Source: Aeromicrobium sp. Root495 (GTDB lineage: Bacteria; Actinomycetota; Actinomycetes; Propionibacteriales; Nocardioidaceae). From it: a stretch of 64,000 nt of DNA. How positions within the stretch are numbered: the first letter of the stretch is position 1; each line of letters begins with the position of its first letter. This document shows positions 31,894 through 39,685 of the stretch, in pieces. Made by a program: the position numbers and the translations under genes. The stretch lies in assembly GCF_001426755.1 (NCBI RefSeq), contig NZ_LMFJ01000001.1:2780528-2844527 (forward strand), in the 5' to 3' direction. A model generated the notes under the pieces. The model was given only the letters and a program-made list of their open reading frames with translations, did not search any database and was not told where the DNA came from.

Positions 31894-32355
31894 TCAGGCG
31901 CCGAGCTGGCGCCGCACCTCGGCTGCCACGACGCCACCGTCGGCCCGGCCCTTGACCTGCGGCTGGACGACGCCCATGACCTTGCCCATGGCCTTCATGC
32001 CGTCGGCAGCGGCGCCCGTGGACTCCACGGCCGCGGTCACGATGGCCTTCACCTCGTCGGCCGAGAGCGGCTCGGGCAGGTAGTCGGCGAGGATCACGGC
32101 CTCGTCGCGCTCCTTCTGGGCGAGCTCGGGACGGTTGCCCGTGTCGAAGGCCTCGGCCGCCTCGCGACGCTTCTTGGCCTCGGACGTGAGCACGGTGAGC
32201 ACCTCGTCGTTGCTCAGCTCGCGGGCCTCCTTGCCGGCCACCTCGGCGTTGGTCACGGCACTCAGCACCATGCGCAACGTGGAGGCACGCAGGGAGTCCC
32301 GCGCTTTGATCGCGGTGGTGAGGTCGGCGCGCAGTCGGTCCTTGAGCTCAGCCAT
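31894..32355 (-). CDS. GatB/YqeY domain protein
   Basis: A 153-aa protein: MAELKDRLRADLTTAIKARDSLRASTLRMVLSAVTNAEV, VLTVLTSEAKKRREAAEAF, LADYLPEPLSADEVKAIV and MGKVMGVVQPQVKGRADGGVVAAEVRRQL. These match the whole YqeY/Aim41 family, related to the tRNA-binding tail of GatB. Exact role is unknown, with a tRNA-related function suspected. It lies between ponA2 and the divergent metallophosphoesterase. Confidence 0.9.
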   Translation of the reverse strand: MAELKDRLRADLTTAIKARDSLRASTLRMVLSAVTNAEVAGKEARELSNDEVLTVLTSEAKKRREAAEAFDTGNRPELAQKERDEAVILADYLPEPLSADEVKAIVTAAVESTGAAADGMKAMGKVMGVVQPQVKGRADGGVVAAEVRRQLGA

Positions 32356-32398
32356 GTCGCCATGCTCTCACCCCGTGTCGTGGGCCCGCCCGCCCGAC

Positions 32399-32404
32399 TA
32401 GGCT
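32399..32404 (+). promoter_or_regulatory. Leaderless -10 hexamer TAGGCT for the metallophosphoesterase
   Basis: TAGGCT is followed by 7 bases and ATG 32412, with no ribosome-binding site. Confidence 0.55.
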
Positions 32405-32411
32405 GCAGACC

Positions 32412-33335
32412 ATGAAGGCGATCACCGTCCCCCTGGCCGCGGCCGGGCTCGGCGCGGCCGCCGTGGCGTACTCCGCGCTCTACGAGGTCCGGGCCTTCAC
32501 CCTGCGCAAGATCAAGGTCCCCGTGCTGCCGGCCGGCGCGGAGCCCATCAAGGTCCTGCACCTGTCCGACACCCACATGACCCCGTCTCAGCACCGCAAG
32601 CAGTCGTGGCTGAGCGACCTCGCCGGGCTGGAGCCCGACCTCGTGGTCAACACGGGCGACAACCTCGCCCACCTCGACGCACTGCCCTCGGTCCTGCGGG
32701 CGTACGGCGACCTGCTCGACCTCCCCGGCGTCTTCGTCTTCGGGTCCAACGACTACTTCTCGCCCCGGGGCAAGAACCCCGTGCACTACCTCACGGGCGG
32801 CACCGGGGTCCACAAGACGGGAGCGTGGGAGCGCACCAAGGACCTCCCGTTCGAGGACATGCGACGGGCGTTCACCGCTCGGGGCTGGACCGACCTGACC
32901 AATCGTCACGCCAGCGTCGAGGTGGCCGGCCGGCGGCTGGCCTTCGTCGGGGTCGACGACCCGCACCTGGGCTACGACGAGCTCGACGACGTCCCGGCCG
33001 ACCCCACGGCCGACCTGGCCGTGGGTGTCGCCCACGCCCCGTACCTGCGCGTCCTCGACCGGTGGAACGCGCTCGGCTACCCGCTCCTGCTGGCCGGTCA
33101 CACCCACGGCGGACAGCTTCGCATCCCGTTCTACGGAGCCCTCGTGACCAACTGCGACCTCGACCGGCAGCGCGCCCGCGGACTCCACACGCACCGCACG
33201 GAAGGCCACGAGCCGTCCTGGATGCACGTGTCGGGCGGACTCGGCACCTCCCCCTATGCTCCCCTGCGATTCGCCTGTCGACCCGAGGCGACGCTCCTCA
33301 CCCTCACCGGTATAGAATCGGCTGGGTTGCCGTAG
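32412..33335 (+). CDS. Membrane-anchored calcineurin-like metallophosphoesterase
   Basis: A 307-aa protein with an N-terminal hydrophobic anchor (residues 4-24) and a phosphoesterase domain. Metal ligands are in HLSDTHMT (Asp53, His55), VVNTGDNLAH, VFGSNDYF and LLAGHTHGGQLRIP. The GSND variant replaces the more common GNHD and is usual in the YkuE-like branch. It corresponds by position to Rv3683, just before the proline tRNA. The physiological substrate is unknown. Confidence 0.87.
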   Translation: MKAITVPLAAAGLGAAAVAYSALYEVRAFTLRKIKVPVLPAGAEPIKVLHLSDTHMTPSQHRKQSWLSDLAGLEPDLVVNTGDNLAHLDALPSVLRAYGDLLDLPGVFVFGSNDYFSPRGKNPVHYLTGGTGVHKTGAWERTKDLPFEDMRRAFTARGWTDLTNRHASVEVAGRRLAFVGVDDPHLGYDELDDVPADPTADLAVGVAHAPYLRVLDRWNALGYPLLLAGHTHGGQLRIPFYGALVTNCDLDRQRARGLHTHRTEGHEPSWMHVSGGLGTSPYAPLRFACRPEATLLTLTGIESAGLP

Positions 33336-33354
33336 TTCAGGCAGCAGGCAGTAC

Positions 33355-33428
33355 CGGGGTGTGGCGCAGCTTGGTAGCGCGCGTCGTTCGGGACGACGAG
33401 GCCGCAGGTTCAAATCCTGTCACCCCGA
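33355..33428 (+). tRNA. tRNA-Pro (anticodon CGG)
   Basis: A 74-nt cloverleaf. Acceptor CGGGGTG pairs with CACCCCG (33421-33427), discriminator A. The D-arm is GCGC-AGCTTGGTA-GCGC, the anticodon stem CGTCG/CGACG encloses TTCGGGA with anticodon CGG at 33389-33391, and the T-arm is GCAGG-TTCAAAT-CCTGT. It reads CCG. Downstream bases CCCA do not cleanly encode CCA. Confidence 0.95.
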
Positions 33429-33448
33429 CCCAGTCCGTCAGGACACCA

Positions 33449-33481
33449 GAAGCTCCCGGGCCCTCAGGGCCCGGGAGCTTC
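33449..33481. terminator. Bidirectional terminator hairpin after tRNA-Pro
   Basis: A perfect 15-bp stem, GAAGCTCCCGGGCCC (33449-33463) with GGGCCCGGGAGCTTC (33467-33481), has a TCA loop. It can terminate the tRNA transcript. The TCA loop is also the TGA stop codon of the convergent P-loop gene, so the stem encodes that protein's last residues. Confidence 0.88.
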
Positions 33482-34018
33482 GTCGTGCAGGACCTCCATC
33501 AGCCTCGCCAGCCGCCGGGTCGGGGCTCCGCCCAGCTCCACGACGCGGGCCGGGCCGGTGAGCGCAGGGTCCTCGACCAGCTCGAGCAGGCGATCGTCCA
33601 TCGCCGACCTCAGGGCCGGGTCCTCGTCGTCCGGCACCACGATGCCCGCGCCGGCGTCCAGCGGAAGCACCACGAGCAGGTCCACGTGCTGCATCGCCGC
33701 AGCGGCGAGCACCTCGACCCGTTCCCTGGTCCTGACCGAGCACGTCGGACGATCCAGCACGGCCAAGGCGTCGAGGTAGGCCAAGAAGTCCAGCGGCCCC
33801 CGCTCCGCGATGACCCACGCCCCGGGCGGAGCCGTCAGCAGTCGCTCGGCGGCGAGCTCCAGCTGAGCCACGAAGGACCCCGCGTCAGACCCGGCGGTGG
33901 ACTCCTCCAGCAGCTCGTAGGGGTCCTCGAGGACCATCGACCAGTCCCGAGCAGCGGCGGCGTCGGAGACGAGCGTGCTCTTGCCGCTCGCATGGGTCCC
34001 CGACACCACGACGCGCAT
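33464..34018 (-). CDS. Small P-loop kinase-like ATPase
   Basis: A 184-aa protein opening with VVVSGTHASGKSTLVSDA, a Walker A motif (GTHASGKST). VIAERGPLDFLAYLDAL resembles the D-R/E-R-G substrate region of nucleoside or aminoglycoside kinase-like AAA_28/AAA_33 proteins, and HVDLLVVLPLD is a strand-end motif. It lacks a clear LID signature. Function is unknown; a nucleotide kinase-like reaction is plausible. Its 3' end is folded into the terminator at 33449-33481. Confidence 0.7.
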   Translation of the reverse strand: MRVVVSGTHASGKSTLVSDAAAARDWSMVLEDPYELLEESTAGSDAGSFVAQLELAAERLLTAPPGAWVIAERGPLDFLAYLDALAVLDRPTCSVRTRERVEVLAAAAMQHVDLLVVLPLDAGAGIVVPDDEDPALRSAMDDRLLELVEDPALTGPARVVELGGAPTRRLARLMEVLHDEAPGP

Positions 34019-34051
34019 GCTGCACGGTAGCGCCGCCGGGGCAACCGCCCG

Positions 34052-34813
34052 CTACTGACCGAGCGGGTCGCTGTCGTTCAGCGCGGACACGACCTCGGCG
34101 TAGTCGCCGCGGGCCTCGCCGTAGCGCAGGAACTTCACCCGCTCGACCTGGATCTCGGTCGCGTCGGGCTGGGTCTCGATGATCTCGAGCACCTCGCTCA
34201 CGTACTCCTGCAGCGGCATCGCCACAGAGCTCTCGGCGTGACCGGGCACGATGTCGGTCTGGACGGCAGGTGGCACGAGCTCCATGACGCGCACGCTCGT
34301 GGCGGCCAGCTGAAGCCGGATCGACTCGCTGAGCATGTGCATCGCCGCCTTGGTCGCGTTGTAGGTCGGCGTCCCCGCCAGGGGAGCGAAGGCCAGGCCC
34401 GAGGAGACGGTCATGACCGTGGCGTCGGGACGGGTCTGCAGGTGCGGCAGGAACGCGGCCAGGAGCCGGATGGGGCCGAGCACGTTGGTCTGGACCGTCT
34501 GCTCCGCCGTGGCGAGGAAGTCCGAGCCCGCCCAGTCCTCTGCGCGCATGATGCCGGCCATCGTGACCAGGACGTCGAGCTCGGGATGGCGCCCCAGCAC
34601 CTCGGCAGCGGCGCGCTCGATGCTCGCCGCGTCGGCGGTGTCGATCTCGACGGTGTCGATGCCGGGGTGCTCGGCGGTGATCTCGTCGAGCAGCGCCCGT
34701 CGTCGGCCGCCGACCACGACGGTGTTGCCCCGCTCGTGGAGCGCGATGGCCAGGGCGCGACCGATGCCGCTCGTCGCGCCGGGGATGAAGATGGTGTTGT
34801 CGGTGATTCGCAT
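34052..34813 (-). CDS. Short-chain dehydrogenase/reductase (DltE-like)
   Basis: A 253-aa SDR. The NAD(P) site is FIPGATSGIGRALAIALHERG (T-G-x3-G-x-G variant with G-A-T-S-G-I-G), VTMAGI replaces NNAG, catalytic Ser is in TVSSGLAFAP, and Y-x3-K is YNATKAA. MRITDNTIFIPG is the start typical of DltE-type SDRs. It is divergent from an HTH regulator at 34914 that probably controls it. Substrate is unknown. Confidence 0.87.
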   Translation of the reverse strand: MRITDNTIFIPGATSGIGRALAIALHERGNTVVVGGRRRALLDEITAEHPGIDTVEIDTADAASIERAAAEVLGRHPELDVLVTMAGIMRAEDWAGSDFLATAEQTVQTNVLGPIRLLAAFLPHLQTRPDATVMTVSSGLAFAPLAGTPTYNATKAAMHMLSESIRLQLAATSVRVMELVPPAVQTDIVPGHAESSVAMPLQEYVSEVLEIIETQPDATEIQVERVKFLRYGEARGDYAEVVSALNDSDPLGQ

Positions 34814-34913
34814 GTCTCGAGACTCGCCGGACCGACAGGGCTCCACCAGGGACGGCTCTGCGGGGGATCGGCGATCCCTGGTCCGGCGCGGGACGGCGGG
34901 TGATGATGGGGCC

Positions 34914-35768
34914 ATGGATCGCAGCGCACTCGCCGAGTTCCTCCGCAGCCGTCGCGAGACGTTGCAGCCGGAGGACGTCGGGATCCCCGAGGGGCCACGA
35001 CGCCGCGCACCCGGCCTGCGACGCGAGGACGTCGCGCAGCTGGCCGCGATGTCCACCGACTACTACACGCGGCTCGAGCAGCAGCGCGGGCCACAGCCGA
35101 GCGTGCAGATCCTGGCCTCGCTCGCCCGAGCGCTCCGGCTCTCCCTCGACGAGCGCGACTACCTCTACCGCACGGCCGGGCACCACGTCCCCGACCGCGG
35201 CACGTCGTCGGAGCACGTGGCCCCTGCGCTGCTCAGGGTCTTGGACCGGCTCTCGGACACACCCTCGCTGATCATCTCCGACCTCGGCGTGACGCTCGTC
35301 CAGAACTCCATGGCGACGGCACTGTTCGGCCCGGCCACGTCGGCCACGGGCGCGGCGCGGGCGGAGGTCGTGCGTTGGTTCCTCGAGCCCGACACCGAGC
35401 GTCGGCGGTACCCGACCGATGCCCACGACCACCACGGTCGCGCCCTGGTCTCCGGACTCCGGGTGGTCTACGGGGAGCAGGGCGCGGCTTCGCCGGCCGG
35501 CGAGATCGTGCGTCTCCTGACCGAGCGCAGCCCGGAGTTCGTGGCGCTCTGGGAGCGCCAGGAGGTGGCGCGACGGTTCCAGGACCACAAGACGGTGCTC
35601 CACCCGCAGGTGGGAGCCATCGAGCTGGACTGCCAGGCCCTCTTCACGGAGGACCGGAGCCAGGCGCTCCTCACGCTCACCGCGGCACCGCACAGCGAGG
35701 CCGAGAGCCAGCTGTCGCTGCTCGCCGTCCTCGGGGCTCCGGACTACTCGGTCAGCCCGACGACCTAG
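34914..35768 (+). CDS. MmyB-like helix-turn-helix transcriptional regulator
   Basis: A 284-aa regulator. An XRE-type HTH at residues 5-80 contains FLRSRRETLQPEDVG, RRAPGLRREDVAQLAAMSTDYYTRLEQQRGPQPS, a fingerprint of the actinobacterial MmyB/PixJ-like group. The C-terminal MmyB ligand-binding domain spans about 105-275 (SLIISDLGVTLVQNSMATALFG, WERQEVARRFQDHKTVLHPQVGAIELD). Such regulators often control an adjacent divergent SDR gene, as here. Its last codons overlap the convergent TetR gene by 4 bp. Confidence 0.9.
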   Translation: MDRSALAEFLRSRRETLQPEDVGIPEGPRRRAPGLRREDVAQLAAMSTDYYTRLEQQRGPQPSVQILASLARALRLSLDERDYLYRTAGHHVPDRGTSSEHVAPALLRVLDRLSDTPSLIISDLGVTLVQNSMATALFGPATSATGAARAEVVRWFLEPDTERRRYPTDAHDHHGRALVSGLRVVYGEQGAASPAGEIVRLLTERSPEFVALWERQEVARRFQDHKTVLHPQVGAIELDCQALFTEDRSQALLTLTAAPHSEAESQLSLLAVLGAPDYSVSPTT

Positions 35769-36334
35769 TCGGTGGGCCAGGTGCGCAGAGCCGCGTCGAG
35801 CCGCTCGAGGACCCGCACCCACGAGGCGCGGCTCGACGGCCTGCTGTGGTCGAAGCTCCCCGCGCCCTCCAGCTCGATGAAGCCATGGATGGCCGCTCCG
35901 AGCAGTCGGACAGCATGGACGTGCTCGTCCTCCGGCACGGCGTAGCCCCTCAGGACGCTGGCGAGGAGGGCCGTGTGGCGGGGCCCCGCGCTGCGGAGCG
36001 CCGTCTCGCGATCGAGCCGGACCCGGCTCGCCGCGTACCGACCGGGGTGCTCCCGGGCGTAGGAGCGATAGGCCTCGGCCAGGGCGGTGAGCGCCTCGCT
36101 CCCCGAGCGACCGGCGACCGCGTCGCCGGCGGCGTCGGCCAGCTCCTCGAGCGCCAGGAGGGCGACGCCGGCGCGCAGCTCCTCGGCCCCCGCCACGTGG
36201 GCGTAGAGGCTGGCCGGTCGGACGTCGACCGCACGAGCGACCGCCGAGACCGTGAGGGCGCCGAGTCCCTCGCGGTCGGCGAGGTCGGCGGCGACGCGGG
36301 TGACGGCATCGGCGTTGAGTCCTTGGCGGGGCAT
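35765..36334 (-). CDS. TetR/AcrR family regulator
   Basis: A 189-aa regulator. The N-terminal HTH has ADREGLGALTVSAVARAVDVRPASLYAHVAGAEEL, and the C-terminal domain is of the WHG type with LLGAAIHGFIELEGAGSFD. ATG 36334 has TAGGAT 6 bases upstream. It is divergent from the FBP-domain gene at 36399, its likely target. The ligand is unknown. Confidence 0.88.
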   Translation of the reverse strand: MPRQGLNADAVTRVAADLADREGLGALTVSAVARAVDVRPASLYAHVAGAEELRAGVALLALEELADAAGDAVAGRSGSEALTALAEAYRSYAREHPGRYAASRVRLDRETALRSAGPRHTALLASVLRGYAVPEDEHVHAVRLLGAAIHGFIELEGAGSFDHSRPSSRASWVRVLERLDAALRTWPTD

Positions 36335-36340
36335 GACCCG

Positions 36341-36346
36341 ATCCTA
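36341..36346 (-). promoter_or_regulatory. Leaderless -10 hexamer TAGGAT for the TetR gene
   Basis: TAGGAT on the minus strand ends 6 bases before ATG 36334. The same 65-bp divergent region holds CCTACA (36343-36348) and TGTAGG arms near 36373 that could form a TetR operator. Confidence 0.42.
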
Positions 36347-36398
36347 CACTCCATTGACCTATGCCTATATGCTGTAGGAAGCAGTTTCGGGAGGAATC

Positions 36399-36881
36399 AT
36401 GCAGAGCATCGACCAGGCGGCGGTCCGTCGCGCGTTCGTCAACACGTCCAGGAGCAGGACGGCTTCGGCCACGTTCCCGGCGCGCTGGCCCGACGACCTC
36501 GACGAACGCGACCTCGTCGGCTGGGTCGACCCCAAGGCGCCCCTGCGCGCCTACCTCGTCACCGACGTCGGCGACGACCTTGCTGCCCTCGAGCTCCGGA
36601 TGCCCGGCTCGTCGGGCTCCCGGCGCAAGAGCATGTGCGACCTCTGCCATGCCATGGATGCGCCCGAGGGCTCGCTGCTCGTGGTGGCTCAGCGCGCCGG
36701 CGCGCGGGGTCGATCGGGCGACACGGTCGGGCTCTACGTGTGCTCCGACTTCGAGTGCTCGGCCCGAGTCCGCGCGCCGCTGCCGGAGCACCGGCGGCCG
36801 CCTGAGGGAGTGCCCGACACCCGCGTCGAGGAGCTCCGGGCGAGGGTCCGCGCCTTCCTCGACCGCGTTACGTCCGCCTGA
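36399..36881 (+). CDS. FBP-domain zinc-finger protein (EF-G-binding-like)
   Basis: A 160-aa protein with the FBP treble-clef C-terminal domain: four cysteines as C-x2-C (MCDLCHAM) and C-x4-C (YVCSDFECSARV). The N-terminal part includes RRAFVNTSRSRTASATFP and DERDLVGWVDPKAPLRAYLV. FBP domains occur in FusB-type proteins that bind EF-G and rescue ribosomes from fusidic acid. A similar role is possible but not shown here. GGGAGGAATC precedes the ATG. It is divergent from a TetR gene. Confidence 0.82.
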   Translation: MQSIDQAAVRRAFVNTSRSRTASATFPARWPDDLDERDLVGWVDPKAPLRAYLVTDVGDDLAALELRMPGSSGSRRKSMCDLCHAMDAPEGSLLVVAQRAGARGRSGDTVGLYVCSDFECSARVRAPLPEHRRPPEGVPDTRVEELRARVRAFLDRVTSA

Positions 36882-36887
36882 CCCCCG

Positions 36888-36948
36888 CCCGGGCGGTGGC
36901 TGTGTCACCTTTCAGCAGGTCGGATGGGTGACAGGCTCACCGCCCGGG
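36888..36948. repeat. Nested inverted repeat sharing GGGCGGTG/CACCGCCC arms
   Basis: CCCGGGCGGTG (36888-36898) pairs with CACCGCCCGGG (36938-36948), and inner TGTCACC (36903-36909) pairs with GGTGACA (36927-36933). Outer arms match those of the elements at 16908 and 17995, though the core differs. It lies 7 bases after the FBP stop and may act as a terminator. Confidence 0.72.
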
Positions 36949-36995
36949 GTGCGAACTCCTCGGAGCGTCGACGTGCGCTGTGACACACTGGCACC

Positions 36996-37733
36996 ATGCC
37001 TGAGGAGACTCCGCCGACCGGTGACGCGCCGCGCCCGCAGGTGGTCAAGAAGGTCGTGAAGAAGGCCGTCGTGCGTCCCACCGCACCGGCCGCCGCGAGC
37101 CGCACCACCACCACTCAGCGTCCCAAGGCCACGGCCGTCTCCCGCGTCACCAAGCCCGTCAAGCGTCCCGTCCCCGCCCAGCCCGCCAAGCCGACGCGCT
37201 CGGTCGACGTCGGCGCCGGGGTCTCCCGCGCCGCGGGTGCCACCAAGAACGGCGTGCTCCGCGCGTGGCACAGCGCGCTCGACGCCGGCTGGGCCGTCCG
37301 CGACCGCAGCGCCAACGGCGTCGACGCGGTGCTCGACTACCGGCTCCCCCAGCAGCCACCCATGCGGGCCGCCGCCATCTCCGGCGCGGTCGCAGGACTC
37401 GTCGCCGTCGCGCTGGGTGCACTCGTCGGCATGCTGTTCACCGAGCTGCGCGGCACCACCTCCGGCGGCGGGTTCTGGGGCAGCGTCGCCTTCCTCGTCA
37501 CCATGGTCATCGCCGTCGTGCTGGGCGCTCGCCTCGCGGCCCTGCTCGGCTGCCCGTCCGGCCTCGTCGTCAGCTTCCTGGGCACGGTGTTCACGATCGT
37601 CGTGATCCTGATGTTCTTCCTCGACCTGAGCCAGGGTCCGTGGGCCTTCCTGCTCGTCCCCGCCCTCGCGGTCGTCGGTTTCGCCGGGGCGGTCCGTCTC
37701 GTCGAGATGGCCGAGCAGCCCACCCAGGCATGA
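36996..37733 (+). CDS. Membrane protein with Lys/Pro-rich N-terminus
   Basis: A 245-aa protein. The first 85 residues are disordered and rich in Lys, Pro, Ala and Thr (VVKKVVKKAVVRPTAP). A short conserved-looking segment KNGVLRAWHSALDAGWAVRDRSANGVDAVLDYRLPQQPPMRAA precedes four membrane spans. CACACT lies 6 bases before the ATG, a weak leaderless -10. It is coupled to the acetoacetyl-CoA synthetase gene by an ATGA overlap. No family was recognised. Confidence 0.7.
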   Translation: MPEETPPTGDAPRPQVVKKVVKKAVVRPTAPAAASRTTTTQRPKATAVSRVTKPVKRPVPAQPAKPTRSVDVGAGVSRAAGATKNGVLRAWHSALDAGWAVRDRSANGVDAVLDYRLPQQPPMRAAAISGAVAGLVAVALGALVGMLFTELRGTTSGGGFWGSVAFLVTMVIAVVLGARLAALLGCPSGLVVSFLGTVFTIVVILMFFLDLSQGPWAFLLVPALAVVGFAGAVRLVEMAEQPTQA

Positions 37734-39679
37734 CCGGCGAGGTCCTGTGGAGCCCGCCTGAGGGCACGCGCCCCCGCCTGCACGACTTCGCCCGCACCGC
37801 TGAGATGTTCGGCGGACCGAGCGGCACCGACTACGACGACCTCTGGGCGTGGTCGGTCGAGGACCTCGACGCATTCTGGCGCGCCGTCTGGGCGCACTTC
37901 GACGTGCCGGCCGACGGCGAAGCCACCACCGCCCTCGCCGACGCCTCCATGCCCGGGGCGTCCTGGTTCCCCGGAGCACAGCTCAACTACGCCGAGATCA
38001 TGCTGCGCCTTCCGGGCCGCGCCGACGACGACGTCGTGGTGGTCTCCCGGTCCCAGAGCCGCGACGACGTCCGGCTCACGGCGGCAGAGCTGCGCGACCA
38101 GGTGGCCCGGGCCCGGGCCGGCCTGCTGCGCGCCGGCGTCGGACCCGGCGACCGTGTGGCCGCCTACTCCCCCAACATCGCCGAGACGCTCGTGCTGCTG
38201 CTGGGCGCCGCGAGCCTCGGCGCCGTCTTCAGCTCCTGCGCCCCCGAGTTCGGCACCCAGAGCGTGATCGACCGCTGGCAGCAGATCGAGCCCACCGTGC
38301 TGCTCGCCGTCGACGGCTATCGGTACGGCACCAAGGCGGTCGAGCGCCACGAGGAGGTCGCCACCATCAGGGCGGCCCTGCCCAGCGTGCAGACGTTCGT
38401 GCACCTGCCGTACCTCGACCCCCACTCCCCCGCACCGACCGACGCCGTCACGTGGTCGGACCTGCTGGCCGAACCCGCACCGATCACCTTCGACCGCGTC
38501 CCGTTCGACGCCCCGCTCTACGTGCTCTTCTCCTCCGGGACCACGGGCCTGCCCAAGCCCATCGTCCACGGCCACGGCGGCATCGCCCTGGAGCACCTCA
38601 AGTCGCTCGGCCTGCACCTCGACCTCGGCCCCGACGACACGTTCTTCTGGTTCTCCACCACCGGCTGGATGATGTGGAATCTGCTCGTCTCGGGGCTCGC
38701 GGTCGGCAGCACGATCGTGCTGCTCGACGGCCACCCCGCCCATCCCGACCTCGGCGCGCTCTGGCGCATGGCCGACGAGCTCGGCGTCACGTACTTCGGC
38801 ACGAGCGCACCGTTCCTGCTGCAGTGCCGCAAGGAGGGGCTCGTCCCCCGGGATGTGGCCGACCTCAGCGCCCTGCGCGGCCTCGGCTCCACCGGCGCAC
38901 CCCTCCCGGTCGAGGGGTTCCGCTGGGTCTACGAGGCCGTCGGCACCGAGCTCCAGCTCAGCTCCACCTCCGGCGGTACCGACGTCTGCTCGTCCTTCGT
39001 CGGCGCCGCTCCCACGGTCCCGGTCTACGCCGGTGAGATCTCTCGGCGTTGCCTCGGCTGTGCCGTCGACGCCTACGACGAGTCCGGCGCCTCGGTGGTC
39101 GGGGCACTCGGCGAGCTCGTGGTCACGCGCCCCATGCCGTCGATGCCGGTCGGCTTCTGGGGAGACGACGACGGCAGCCGGTACCGCGCTGCCTACTTCG
39201 AGGACTTCCCCGGCGTCTGGCGCCACGGCGACTGGATCACGATCTCCGACGAGGGCACGTGCACCATCACCGGACGCAGCGACGCCACGCTCAACCGGGG
39301 CGGCGTGCGGCTCGGGACGTCGGAGTTCTACACCGTGGTGGAGGCCCTGCCCGAGGTCACCGACAGTCTCGTCGTGCACCTCGAGGACAGCGAGGGCGGC
39401 GCAGGTGACCTCCTCCTGCTCGTCACCCTGACCCACGGAGCCGACGCCGACGCCGTGCGGAAGCAGGTGGCCGCCGCGCTCCGCAGCAAGCTCTCGCCGC
39501 GCCACGTCCCCGACCAGATGCACGTGCTGAGCACGCTCCCGCGCACCCTGTCGGGCAAGAAGCTCGAGGTGCCCGTGAAGAAGATCCTCCAGGGCACGCC
39601 CGTCGAGCAGGCGGCAGCGAAGGGCGCGATCACGAACCCCGAGTCACTGGCCGAGATCGCAGCCCTCCGCCCCAGCTGA
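37730..39679 (+). CDS. Acetoacetate--CoA ligase
   Basis: A 649-aa acyl-CoA synthetase. The AMP loop VLFSSGTTGLPKPIVHGHGGI, GSTGAPLPVEGFRWVYE, LQLSSTSGGTDVCSSFVG and the C-terminal LPRTLSGKKLEVPVKKILQG motif are diagnostic of AacS rather than Acs. The N-terminal FARTAEMFGGPSGTDYDDLWAWSVEDLDAFWRAVWAHF is also AacS-like. It activates acetoacetate for lipid or ketone use in the cytosol. ATG 37730 overlaps the upstream stop. GC-rich codon use matches neighbours. Confidence 0.92.
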   Translation: MTGEVLWSPPEGTRPRLHDFARTAEMFGGPSGTDYDDLWAWSVEDLDAFWRAVWAHFDVPADGEATTALADASMPGASWFPGAQLNYAEIMLRLPGRADDDVVVVSRSQSRDDVRLTAAELRDQVARARAGLLRAGVGPGDRVAAYSPNIAETLVLLLGAASLGAVFSSCAPEFGTQSVIDRWQQIEPTVLLAVDGYRYGTKAVERHEEVATIRAALPSVQTFVHLPYLDPHSPAPTDAVTWSDLLAEPAPITFDRVPFDAPLYVLFSSGTTGLPKPIVHGHGGIALEHLKSLGLHLDLGPDDTFFWFSTTGWMMWNLLVSGLAVGSTIVLLDGHPAHPDLGALWRMADELGVTYFGTSAPFLLQCRKEGLVPRDVADLSALRGLGSTGAPLPVEGFRWVYEAVGTELQLSSTSGGTDVCSSFVGAAPTVPVYAGEISRRCLGCAVDAYDESGASVVGALGELVVTRPMPSMPVGFWGDDDGSRYRAAYFEDFPGVWRHGDWITISDEGTCTITGRSDATLNRGGVRLGTSEFYTVVEALPEVTDSLVVHLEDSEGGAGDLLLLVTLTHGADADAVRKQVAAALRSKLSPRHVPDQMHVLSTLPRTLSGKKLEVPVKKILQGTPVEQAAAKGAITNPESLAEIAALRPS

Positions 39680-39685
39680 GCCGCC

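Noticed and set aside
33885..36908. A 1007-codon frame through the SDR, HTH and TetR genes
   Set aside because: Low-complexity Arg/Gly/Pro translation crossing several good genes on both strands; no domain was recognised.
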